The position numbers and the translations under genes are program-made. Under the pieces are notes generated by a model. That model had not been told where the DNA came from and searched no databases. It saw only the letters and a list, made by a program, of their open reading frames with translations. Of a stretch of DNA of 64,000 bases, positions 56,876-64,000 are shown piece after piece. The stretch's first letter is position 1. Every line of letters begins with the position of its first letter. The stretch comes from Paracoccaceae bacterium (GTDB taxonomy: Bacteria; Pseudomonadota; Alphaproteobacteria; Rhodobacterales; Rhodobacteraceae): contig JASBTX010000032.1 in the NCBI GenBank assembly GCA_030148225.1, positions 114,796 to 178,795 of the forward strand, written 5' to 3'.

Positions 56876-57367
56876 TCAGCCGAAGCGCTGATCCAGCGCC
56901 GTCTTGACGGCGGGCGTGACGAATTTCGACACGTCACCACCCAGCCGCGCGATTTCCTTGACCAGTTTCGAGGCGATGGCCTGATGCCGCGCCTCGGCCA
57001 TCAGAAAGACCGTTTCGACCGAATCGTCCAGCGCACGGTTCATGCCAACCATCTGATATTCATACTCGAAATCCGCAACCGCCCTGAGGCCACGCACGAT
57101 GATCTGCGCGCCCACATCGCGCGCGCAATCGATCAGCAGATTTTCAAAAGGGTGGGCAATGATTTCGGTGCCCGTAACCTCGGACAATGTGGCGCACTCG
57201 GCCTCGATCATGGCGACACGGCTGTCGAGGTCGAAAAGAGGCCCCTTGTCGCGATTGATCGCAACACCGATAACCAGCCGGTCCACGAGCGCTGCAGCGC
57301 GGCGGATGATGTCGATATGACCGAGCGTGATCGGGTCAAATGTTCCCGGGTAGAGACCAATGCGCAT
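56876..57367 (-). CDS. coaD: Phosphopantetheine adenylyltransferase
   Basis: A 163-aa nucleotidyltransferase for the penultimate step of coenzyme A synthesis. The signature GLYPGTFDPITLGHIDIIRRAA contains Thr9 and the TLGH (His17) active-site motif, RGLRAVADFEYEYQM the pantetheine region, and FLMAEARHQAIASKLVKEIARLGGDVSKFV the C-terminal ISS-like helix. Length is normal. It converges with gap and precedes nothing in its own strand for a few hundred bases except the LysR gene upstream. Confidence 0.94.
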   Translation of the reverse strand: MRIGLYPGTFDPITLGHIDIIRRAAALVDRLVIGVAINRDKGPLFDLDSRVAMIEAECATLSEVTGTEIIAHPFENLLIDCARDVGAQIIVRGLRAVADFEYEYQMVGMNRALDDSVETVFLMAEARHQAIASKLVKEIARLGGDVSKFVTPAVKTALDQRFG

Positions 57368-57427
57368 ATCAAAGCTGCCTTTCCAGTTTGTGCAGTCGCA
57401 GCATAAACCGGGCAGAATTACAAGGGT

Positions 57428-58321
57428 TCAGACCGTCGCCTCGAGGCGCTGCACCTCGGATTTCAACAAATCAGAGAGCCGGTCCGAAAACTTGTTGAGC
57501 CGCGCCACCTTGCGGTCATCGGCGTGACGCACAAGATAGAAACTGCGGGTCAGCGCAACCTCGTCGGGCAGGACCCTGCGCACGCGCCCATGCGAGGCGA
57601 TCACAAAATCATGGGCGATACCGATGCCGGCACCGTGGCGGATCATCTGCATCTGCACGGCAACCGAATTCGAGGCCAGCGTCGGGCGGCCGATACCGAT
57701 CTCGGTCAGGTAATCCAGTTCGCTGTCAAAAATCATGTCGGGGATATAGCCGATGATTTTCTGATCCTTGAGTTCACCAACCGAATTCACCGGCCCATGA
57801 TCGCGCCAGTAGGGCCGCGCGCAGGCCAGCGACAGCTTGTAATCGGTGACCTTCTTGACGCTGAGCCGTCCGGCGGTCGGCGCGCTGACGGCGATGGCGA
57901 TATCGGCCTCGCGGCGGGTCAGGTTGAAGATGCGCGGCAGCGCGACGATCTGAATTTCGAGCGCGGGGTTTTCTTCGCTGATCTGGGCCACGATCTGGGG
58001 CAGCAGGAAATTGGCACAACCGTCAGGCGCGCCGATGCGAATCACGCCATGCAGACTGTCCGTGGGGCCGGTTACCGCGTCCTCGGCCCCGATGATTGCC
58101 TGCTCGGCACGCAGGGCGGGCTCCATCACGCGCTGGCCGCCCTCGGTCAGCGTGTAGCCCTGGGGTGTCTTGATGAAAAGCGCGACATCCATCGCCTCTT
58201 CTAGGCGTTGAATACGTCGTCCGATCGTGGCCGGGTCAAGCTTGAGCATCCGCCCCGCACCCGACAGGCTCTCGGTGCGGGCAACCGCCAGAAAGATGCG
58301 CATGTCATCCCAGTTGGTCAA
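57428..58321 (-). CDS. LysR-family transcriptional regulator, divergent from mmsA
   Basis: A 297-aa LysR protein. The helix-turn-helix lies in residues 1-60 (WDDMRIFLAVARTESLSGAGRMLKLDPATIGRRIQRLEEAM), and the effector domain includes GVIRIGAPDGCANFLLPQI and HGAGIGIAHDFVIASHGRVRRVLPDEV. It belongs to the group without the usual SQSAVSRQ pattern (DPATIGRR). It is divergent from mmsA with a 99-bp AT-rich gap, so it is the likely regulator of valine and propionate-type degradation. The effector is unknown. Confidence 0.85.
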   Translation of the reverse strand: MTNWDDMRIFLAVARTESLSGAGRMLKLDPATIGRRIQRLEEAMDVALFIKTPQGYTLTEGGQRVMEPALRAEQAIIGAEDAVTGPTDSLHGVIRIGAPDGCANFLLPQIVAQISEENPALEIQIVALPRIFNLTRREADIAIAVSAPTAGRLSVKKVTDYKLSLACARPYWRDHGPVNSVGELKDQKIIGYIPDMIFDSELDYLTEIGIGRPTLASNSVAVQMQMIRHGAGIGIAHDFVIASHGRVRRVLPDEVALTRSFYLVRHADDRKVARLNKFSDRLSDLLKSEVQRLEATV

Positions 58322-58420
58322 TTGTCATACCTATAAAACTGCAAACCTCATTTGAAATTCTGCCTCTGTTCAGCACAAAATTGCAAGAGTAAAAGGCGGC
58401 GAAGCCTAAAGGAGAGCGAT

Positions 58421-59920
58421 ATGACCGACCTCACACACTGGATCAACGGCAAGCGGGTCAAAGGGACCTCGGGCCGTAGCGCGGATGTCTTCAACCCGGC
58501 AACAGGGGAGGTTCAGGCCCGGTGTCCGCTGGCCTCGACCGCCGAGGTGGATGCGGCGATTGCCGGTGCGCAGGCCGCCCAGCCCGCATGGGCCGCGACA
58601 AACCCGCAGCGCCGCGCCCGGGTGCTGATGAAATTCGTCTCGCTTCTGAACCGGGACATGGACAAGCTGGCCGAGGCGCTGTCGCGCGAGCACGGCAAGA
58701 CCCTTCCGGATGCAGCGGGCGACGTTCAGCGCGGGCTCGAGGTGGTGGAATATTGCATCGGTGCACCGCATCTCCTGAAGGGTGAGTTCACCGACAGCGC
58801 CGGGCCCGGCATCGACATGTATTCGATGCGCCAGCCCCTTGGCGTCACCGCCGGGATCACACCGTTCAACTTCCCGGCCATGATCCCGATGTGGATGTTT
58901 GCCCCGGCGCTGGCCTGTGGCAATGCCTTCATCCTCAAACCATCTGAGCGTGACCCGTCAGTGCCGCTGATGCTGGCCGAGCTGATGCAGGAGGCCGGGT
59001 TGCCAGATGGGGTTTTGCAGGTTGTCAATGGCGACAAAGAGGCCGTCGATGCCCTTTTGCACAGCGATATCGTGCAATCCATCGGCTTTGTCGGCTCGAC
59101 ACCCATCGCGGCGTATATCTATGCCACGGGCTGCGCGAACGGCAAACGGGTACAGTGTTTTGGCGGGGCCAAGAACCACATGATCGTCATGCCGGATGCG
59201 GATATGGACCAGGCGGCGGATGCGCTGGTGGGTGCGGGCTATGGCGCGGCCGGTGAACGCTGCATGGCGATATCAGTGGCCGTGCCCGTGGGCGATGAAA
59301 CTGCCGACCGGCTGATCAGCAAACTGGTGCCGCGGATCGAAAAGCTGAAGGTCGGTCCCTATACCGCCGGCAATGATGTCGATTTCGGCCCCGTCGTCAC
59401 CGCCGCTGCCAAGGCCAATATCGAACGGCTGGTGCAATCCGGCGTCGATCAGGGGGCAGAACTGGTGGTTGATGGGCGTGGTTTTGCGATGCAGGGCTAC
59501 GAGGAAGGCTTTTTCGTGGGCGCGCATCTCTTTGACCGGGTGACCAAGGATATGGACATCTACAAGACCGAGATTTTCGGCCCTGTCCTGTCAACCGTAC
59601 GCGCGCAAACCTATGAAGAGGCGATCGGCCTTGCCATGGATCATGAATATGGCAATGGCACCGCGATCTTTACCCGCGACGGCGACACCGCGCGCGATTT
59701 CGCCAACCGGATCAATATCGGCATGGTCGGCGTCAATGTCCCCATCCCGGTGCCGCTGGCCTATCACACATTCGGCGGCTGGAAGAAATCCGTCTTTGGC
59801 GATCTGAACCAGCACGGTCCGGATGCGTTCAAATTCTATACCCGCACCAAGACCGTCACGGCCCGCTGGCCGTCGGGTATCAAGGAAGGCGGCGAATTTT
59901 CCATCCCCGTGATGGAATAG
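58421..59920 (+). CDS. mmsA: Methylmalonate-semialdehyde dehydrogenase (CoA-acylating)
   Basis: A 499-aa aldehyde dehydrogenase that converts (methyl)malonate semialdehyde to propionyl- or acetyl-CoA in valine, thymine and inositol breakdown. MmsA-specific blocks are THWINGKRVKGTSGR at the N terminus, AGITPFNFPAMIPMWMFAPALACGNAF, FVGSTPIAAYIYATG, the CoA-acylating loop FGGAKNHMIVMPDAD and the catalytic Cys in GERCMAISVAV. The start is fixed by AAAGGAG 7 bp upstream. The rest of a mms operon does not follow; uvrD comes next in the opposite direction. Confidence 0.93.
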   Translation: MTDLTHWINGKRVKGTSGRSADVFNPATGEVQARCPLASTAEVDAAIAGAQAAQPAWAATNPQRRARVLMKFVSLLNRDMDKLAEALSREHGKTLPDAAGDVQRGLEVVEYCIGAPHLLKGEFTDSAGPGIDMYSMRQPLGVTAGITPFNFPAMIPMWMFAPALACGNAFILKPSERDPSVPLMLAELMQEAGLPDGVLQVVNGDKEAVDALLHSDIVQSIGFVGSTPIAAYIYATGCANGKRVQCFGGAKNHMIVMPDADMDQAADALVGAGYGAAGERCMAISVAVPVGDETADRLISKLVPRIEKLKVGPYTAGNDVDFGPVVTAAAKANIERLVQSGVDQGAELVVDGRGFAMQGYEEGFFVGAHLFDRVTKDMDIYKTEIFGPVLSTVRAQTYEEAIGLAMDHEYGNGTAIFTRDGDTARDFANRINIGMVGVNVPIPVPLAYHTFGGWKKSVFGDLNQHGPDAFKFYTRTKTVTARWPSGIKEGGEFSIPVME

Positions 59921-59981
59921 CTTTCTGTTTCAATGATATACCTCTCCCGTCCTGCTGTCCGGGCGGGTGGAGGCAGGGCGA

Positions 59982-62351
59982 TCAGAACGGAATCTCGTCG
60001 GCATTGCCGGCCGGGACCACAAACCGCGACACCACCTTTTTCTCGCCCGCCTTGTCAAAGGCGATATCAAGCTTGTCACCCTCGATCCCGCTGATCCGGC
60101 CATAGCCGAATTTCTGGTGAAAGACACGGTCGCCTTCGGCAAAGCTGCTGATGGCGGCGCTGTCGATGGTGATGTTGCGGCTTTCGCGGGGCTGGCTGGT
60201 GCCACGTGTCTGGCTCCGCTCCTGCATTCGGCGCCAGCCGGGGGAATTATAGACATTGGCGTTGCTTGCGCGTTCCTCGAGACCGGATTGCGCCGCCGCG
60301 CCATAGCCACCGCCATAGAGCCCCGGCGGCGTCAGCACAGTGACATGATCATCCGGCAATTCATCGATGAAGCGCGACGGCAGCGCCGATTGCCACTGGC
60401 CAAAGACGCGGCGGTTGCCCGCGAATGAGATGGTACAGACCTCTTCGGCCCGGGTGATGCCGACATAGGCAAGGCGACGCTCTTCCTCCAGCCCCTTGAG
60501 CCCGCTTTCATCCATCGACCGCTGCGAGGGGAACAAGCCATCTTCCCAACCCGGCAGGAACACCGCCGGAAATTCCAGCCCCTTGGCCGCGTGCAGCGTC
60601 ATGATCGATACCTTCTCGCCGTCGCCTTCGGATTCATTGTCCATGACCAGCGAAACATGCTCAAGAAACCCTTGCAGATTGTCAAAGCTTTCCAGGGCCT
60701 TGACCAGTTCCTTGAGGTTTTCGAGCCGCCCCGGTGCCTCGGGCGTTTTGTCGTCCTGCCACATGGCGGTATAGCCCGATTCATCGAGGATAATCTCGGC
60801 CTGTTCGATGTGGCTCGTCTGCTGCGCGCGCACCGCCGCGCCCCAGCGATCGATCCCCGCCACCAATATCGCCAGTTCCTTTCCGCCCTTGCCGCCCAGA
60901 CCCTGCGACGCCAGCAAGAGCCGCGCGCCCTCGAGCAGGGAAACACCGTTTGCGCGGGCGGCAGACTGGATTTTCTGCTGCGCCTTGTCGCCCAGTCCGC
61001 GCTTGGGCGTGTTGACGATGCGGTCGAATGCCAGATCGTCATCGGGGCTGACGGCAAGACGGAAATAGGCCATGGCATCGCGGATTTCCATGCGCTCATA
61101 GAAACGCGGGCCGCCGATGACGCGGTAAGGCAGACCGATGGTCAGGAAACGATCCTCGAACGCGCGCATCTGGTGGGAGGCGCGGACGAGGATGGCCATA
61201 TCCTCGAGCCCGTAAGGCGGCAGACCACGCGTGCCGACTTGCATCGATTCAATCTCTTCACCGATCCATCGGGCCTCTTCCTCGCCGTCCCAATGACCGA
61301 TCAGGCGCAGTTTCTCGCCCTCTTCCGCCTCGGTCCAGAGCGTCTTGCCCAGCCGTCCGGCATTGGCCGAGATCACGCCGGAGGCTGCGGCCAGGATATG
61401 CGGGGTGGAGCGGTAATTCTGCTCGAGCCGCACGACCTTGGCGCCCGGAAAATCTTTTTCAAACCGCAGGATATTGCCGACCTCTGCACCGCGCCAGCCA
61501 TAGATCGACTGATCGTCATCGCCGACGCAGCAGATATTCTGATGCCCGCCCGCCAGCAGCCTGAGCCAGAGATACTGGGCGACATTCGTGTCCTGATACT
61601 CATCCACCAGTATGTAGCGAAACCAGTGCTGGTATTTTTCCAGAATGTCTGCATGTGTTTGAAAAATATAAACAACATGCAACAGCAGGTCACCGAAATC
61701 GACCGCATTCAGGGTTTTCAGCCGCGCCTGATAGGCGGCATAAAGCTCTGCGCCACGATGGTTGAACGCCCCCGCCTCGGATGCCGGGAGCGCCTCGGGG
61801 CGCAGGGCCCGGTTTTTCCAGCCATCGATCAGATGCGCCAGCATGCGGGCCGGCCAGCGCTTGTCATCGATGTTCTCGGCCTGGATCAGCTGTTTCATCA
61901 GCCTGAGCTGATCATCCGTGTCCAGAATGGTGAAATTCGATTTCAGTCCGACCAGTTCGGCATGACGACGCAAAAGCTTGACGCAGATGGCATGGAACGT
62001 GCCCAGCCACGGCATCCCTTCGACCTGATGACCCAAGAGCCCGCCGACGCGGTTCTTCATCTCGCGCGCGGCCTTGTTGGTAAAGGTCACGGCAAGGATT
62101 TCGTTGGGCCGGGCATGTCCGGTATTCAACAGATGCGCGATGCGCGTTGTCAGCGCCTTGGTCTTGCCCGTTCCGGCGCCTGCCAGCATCAGGACGGGAC
62201 CGTCCAGCGCCTCGACCGCCTGTCGCTGGGCAGGGTTCAGATCGTCCAGATAGGGAGCCCCGCGCGCCGCCATCGCCCGCGCCGAGAGACCCTGAGACCG
62301 GGCCACCGGCGGGGCGGGTTCAAACGGATCGCTGTCATCAAAACCTGCCAT
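59982..62351 (-). CDS. uvrD: DNA helicase II, UvrD/PcrA type
   Basis: A 789-aa SF1A helicase for nucleotide excision and mismatch repair. Walker A is GAGTGKT (about 58-64), the Q motif LNPAQRQAVEALDGP lies before it, VDEYQDTN is motif II, GDDDQSIYGWRGA motif III, and LEQNYRSTPHIL and TLHAAKGLEFPAVFLPGWEDGLFPSQRS motifs IV-V. The C-terminal 150 residues include the tudor-like domain (VFHQKFGYGRISGIEGDKLDIAFDKAGEKKVVSRFV). A LexA-type box lies 40 bp upstream of the start, so it should belong to the SOS regulon. Confidence 0.95.
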   Translation of the reverse strand: MAGFDDSDPFEPAPPVARSQGLSARAMAARGAPYLDDLNPAQRQAVEALDGPVLMLAGAGTGKTKALTTRIAHLLNTGHARPNEILAVTFTNKAAREMKNRVGGLLGHQVEGMPWLGTFHAICVKLLRRHAELVGLKSNFTILDTDDQLRLMKQLIQAENIDDKRWPARMLAHLIDGWKNRALRPEALPASEAGAFNHRGAELYAAYQARLKTLNAVDFGDLLLHVVYIFQTHADILEKYQHWFRYILVDEYQDTNVAQYLWLRLLAGGHQNICCVGDDDQSIYGWRGAEVGNILRFEKDFPGAKVVRLEQNYRSTPHILAAASGVISANAGRLGKTLWTEAEEGEKLRLIGHWDGEEEARWIGEEIESMQVGTRGLPPYGLEDMAILVRASHQMRAFEDRFLTIGLPYRVIGGPRFYERMEIRDAMAYFRLAVSPDDDLAFDRIVNTPKRGLGDKAQQKIQSAARANGVSLLEGARLLLASQGLGGKGGKELAILVAGIDRWGAAVRAQQTSHIEQAEIILDESGYTAMWQDDKTPEAPGRLENLKELVKALESFDNLQGFLEHVSLVMDNESEGDGEKVSIMTLHAAKGLEFPAVFLPGWEDGLFPSQRSMDESGLKGLEEERRLAYVGITRAEEVCTISFAGNRRVFGQWQSALPSRFIDELPDDHVTVLTPPGLYGGGYGAAAQSGLEERASNANVYNSPGWRRMQERSQTRGTSQPRESRNITIDSAAISSFAEGDRVFHQKFGYGRISGIEGDKLDIAFDKAGEKKVVSRFVVPAGNADEIPF

Positions 62352-62533
62352 GGTTTCGTTTAACGCGTCATCGCTGCAAGGGGAAGAGTGTTCGCAGAAT
62401 GTTCCTGCATTATCACCTGCTAACGCGCGATCACTGCACCCGCAGCCGGGCGTGGTGGCCTACACAATAATGGGTATTTACTGCGGTGCAGCATAACGCG
62501 TACAACCGCGCGTAAATTCTGCGGGGGGGACAC
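62352..62533. promoter_or_regulatory. Divergent uvrD / pyc promoter region with three TAACGCG repeats
   Basis: TAACGCG occurs at 62361, 62421 and 62494 within 182 bp. The central part holds the GTTC SOS box for uvrD. The repeats lie at spacings of 60 and 73 bp; they could be operators for a carbon regulator acting on pyruvate carboxylase. This is pattern only. Confidence 0.4.
62390..62404. promoter_or_regulatory. SOS box upstream of uvrD
   Basis: GTTC-N7-GTTC on the plus strand reads GAAC-N7-GAAC towards uvrD, the alphaproteobacterial LexA operator and the same spacing as in the lexA promoter. It lies 39 bp from the uvrD start. Confidence 0.8.
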
Positions 62534-64000
62534 ATGGCCGATTTCAAGAAGATCCTGATCGCCAACCGGGGTGAAATTGCCATCCGTGTGATGCGCGCGG
62601 CCAACGAGATGGGCAAGCGCACGGTCGCCGTTTTCGCCGAAGAGGACAAGCTGTCGCTGCACCGGTTCAAGGCCGACGAAGCCTATCGCATCGGTGAGGG
62701 CATGGGCCCCGTGGCGGCCTATCTCTCGATTGACGAGATCATCCGCGTGGCGCGGATGGCGGGGGCGGATGCGATCCATCCCGGCTATGGCCTCTTGTCG
62801 GAAAACCCAGATTTCGTGGATGCCTGCGCAAAGAATGGCATCACCTTTATCGGGCCCCGCGCCGAAACCATGCGCGCACTGGGTGACAAGGCCAGCGCGC
62901 GGCGCGTCGCGATCGCGGCGGGCGTGCCGGTGATCCCCGCAACCGAGGTGCTGGGCGATGACATGGCCGCGATCCGTGCCGAAGCCGCCGAAATCGGCTA
63001 TCCGCTGATGCTCAAGGCAAGCTGGGGCGGCGGCGGGCGCGGCATGCGCCCGATCTTTGGCGATGACGAGGTCGAGGAGAAGGTGCTGGAGGGGCGGCGC
63101 GAGGCCGAGGCCGCCTTTGGCAATGGCGAAGGCTATCTGGAAAAGATGATCACCCGGGCGCGCCATGTCGAGGTGCAGATCCTGGGCGACAGCCATGGTG
63201 ATATCTATCACCTCTATGAACGCGACTGCTCGGTCCAGCGGCGCAACCAGAAAGTGGTCGAGCGCGCGCCTGCCCCCTATCTGAGCGAAGATCAGCGCGC
63301 CGAAATCTGCGAACTGGGGCGACGCATCTGCGCGCATGTGAATTACGAATGCGCCGGCACGGTCGAATTTTTGATGGATATGGCCACGGGCAAATTCTAT
63401 TTCATCGAGGTGAACCCCCGCGTTCAGGTCGAACATACCGTGACCGAAGAGGTCACCGGCATCGATATCGTGCGCGCCCAGATCCTGATCGCCGAAGGCA
63501 AATCGCTGGTCGAGGCAACCGGAACCGCCAGTCAGGATGATGTCACACTGCGCGGCCATGCCATCCAGTGCCGGATCACCACCGAAGATCCCCTGAATAA
63601 TTTCATCCCCGATTATGGCCGGATCACCGCCTATCGGGGGGCGACAGGCATGGGCATCCGGCTGGATGGCGGCACCGCATATTCGGGCGCGGTCATTACC
63701 CGCTATTACGACAGCCTTCTGGAAAAGGTCACCGCCTGGGCCCCGACGCCGCAGGCTGCGATTGCGCGGATGGACCGGGCGTTGCGCGAATTTCGTATTC
63801 GCGGTGTTTCAACCAATATCGCCTTTGTCGAGAACCTGCTGAAACATCCCACGTTTCTCTCATATGAATACACCACCAAATTCATCGACGAGACGCCGGA
63901 TCTTTTCCAGTTTCAGCGCCGCCGCGACCGGGCCACAAAGATCCTGACCTATGTGGCCGATGTCACTGTCAACGGGCACCCCGAAACCCAAGGCCGCCCG
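62534..64000 (+). CDS. pyc: Pyruvate carboxylase (N-terminal part, cut by window end)
   Basis: The first 489 residues of a biotin carboxylase domain in a long open frame that continues past the window. MADFKKILIANRGEIAIRVMRAANEMG is the biotin carboxylase N terminus, then KASWGGGGRGMRPI (ATP grasp), EVQILGDSHGDIYHLYERDCSVQRRNQKVVERAPAP, FIEVNPRVQVEHTVTEEVTGIDIV. The region after residue 460 (FQFQRRRDRATKILTYVADVTVNGHPE) fits pyruvate carboxylase rather than acetyl-, propionyl- or methylcrotonyl-CoA carboxylase. The enzyme makes oxaloacetate from pyruvate to refill the TCA cycle and start gluconeogenesis, which in Rhodobacteraceae is paired with Entner-Doudoroff sugar use. Confidence 0.88.
   Translation, partial: MADFKKILIANRGEIAIRVMRAANEMGKRTVAVFAEEDKLSLHRFKADEAYRIGEGMGPVAAYLSIDEIIRVARMAGADAIHPGYGLLSENPDFVDACAKNGITFIGPRAETMRALGDKASARRVAIAAGVPVIPATEVLGDDMAAIRAEAAEIGYPLMLKASWGGGGRGMRPIFGDDEVEEKVLEGRREAEAAFGNGEGYLEKMITRARHVEVQILGDSHGDIYHLYERDCSVQRRNQKVVERAPAPYLSEDQRAEICELGRRICAHVNYECAGTVEFLMDMATGKFYFIEVNPRVQVEHTVTEEVTGIDIVRAQILIAEGKSLVEATGTASQDDVTLRGHAIQCRITTEDPLNNFIPDYGRITAYRGATGMGIRLDGGTAYSGAVITRYYDSLLEKVTAWAPTPQAAIARMDRALREFRIRGVSTNIAFVENLLKHPTFLSYEYTTKFIDETPDLFQFQRRRDRATKILTYVADVTVNGHPETQGRP

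Overview
The window is high-GC, gene-dense chromosomal DNA from an alphaproteobacterium, almost certainly a member of the Rhodobacteraceae (Roseobacter group). This rests on the GAAC-N7-GAAC type of LexA operator, the trpE / deacetylase / trpGDC / moaC / moeA / lexA / comEC / gltX / gltA gene order, a class II (B12-dependent) ribonucleotide reductase, the glxBCD-like/gmaS cluster, and a GH108 endolysin/holin pair like the gene-transfer-agent lysis genes of Rhodobacter. No rRNA operon, insertion sequence, integrase, phage structural gene or CRISPR array was seen. Database searches could not be run, so names rest on motifs, lengths and neighbourhood.

Layout. 1-1.2 kb: partial zur and znuA, divergent around a perfect palindrome. 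1.3-5.2 kb (minus strand): two SDR proteins, an aldehyde dehydrogenase and a PfkB sugar (KDG-type) kinase, which looks like a sugar-acid catabolic cluster. 5.4-10.6 kb (plus): XRE-cupin regulator, the three split glutamate-synthase-like subunits (glxBCD / mgsABC type), a small DUF3303-like gene and a type III glutamine-synthetase-like gene (gmaS/glnT). 10.9-14.6 kb (minus): nrdJ, followed by a 600-bp AT-rich gene-free stretch and tRNA-Pro(UGG). 15.3-19.7 kb: DUF192 protein, double cold-shock protein, pdxH, fabI, gpt, aminotransferase. 19.8-29.6 kb: ppiD, trpE, an oppositely oriented divergent polysaccharide deacetylase, then the coupled row trpG-trpD-trpC-moaC-moeA and lexA. 29.9-35.5 kb: comEC (minus), gltX, gltA, a DHFR-like protein. 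35.6-46.9 kb (minus): enoyl-CoA hydratase, ccmH, ccmF, holin, endolysin, ccmE, argC, murI, an acyltransferase and a giant indolepyruvate ferredoxin oxidoreductase. 47-51 kb: LysR regulator, a probable small RNA, purL, bolA, grxD. 51.3-56.8 kb: zapA and a coiled-coil partner (minus), then tkt, gap, a 47-aa membrane protein and a second gap. 56.9-64 kb: coaD and LysR (minus), mmsA, uvrD (minus) and the start of pyruvate carboxylase, cut by the window end.

Most genes are core metabolism. The more informative signals are regulatory or architectural: an autoregulatory array of three GAAC half-sites in front of lexA and a matching SOS box in front of uvrD; LacI-type operator repeats around tkt and the two gap genes, which encode paralogs differing at the cofactor-specificity residue; a phage-like endolysin/holin cassette inside a cytochrome c maturation gene row; a probable trans-acting small RNA in front of purL; and an N-methylglutamate-type cluster that lacks its dehydrogenase half in this window. 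No wholly unknown multi-gene defence or mobile system could be supported.
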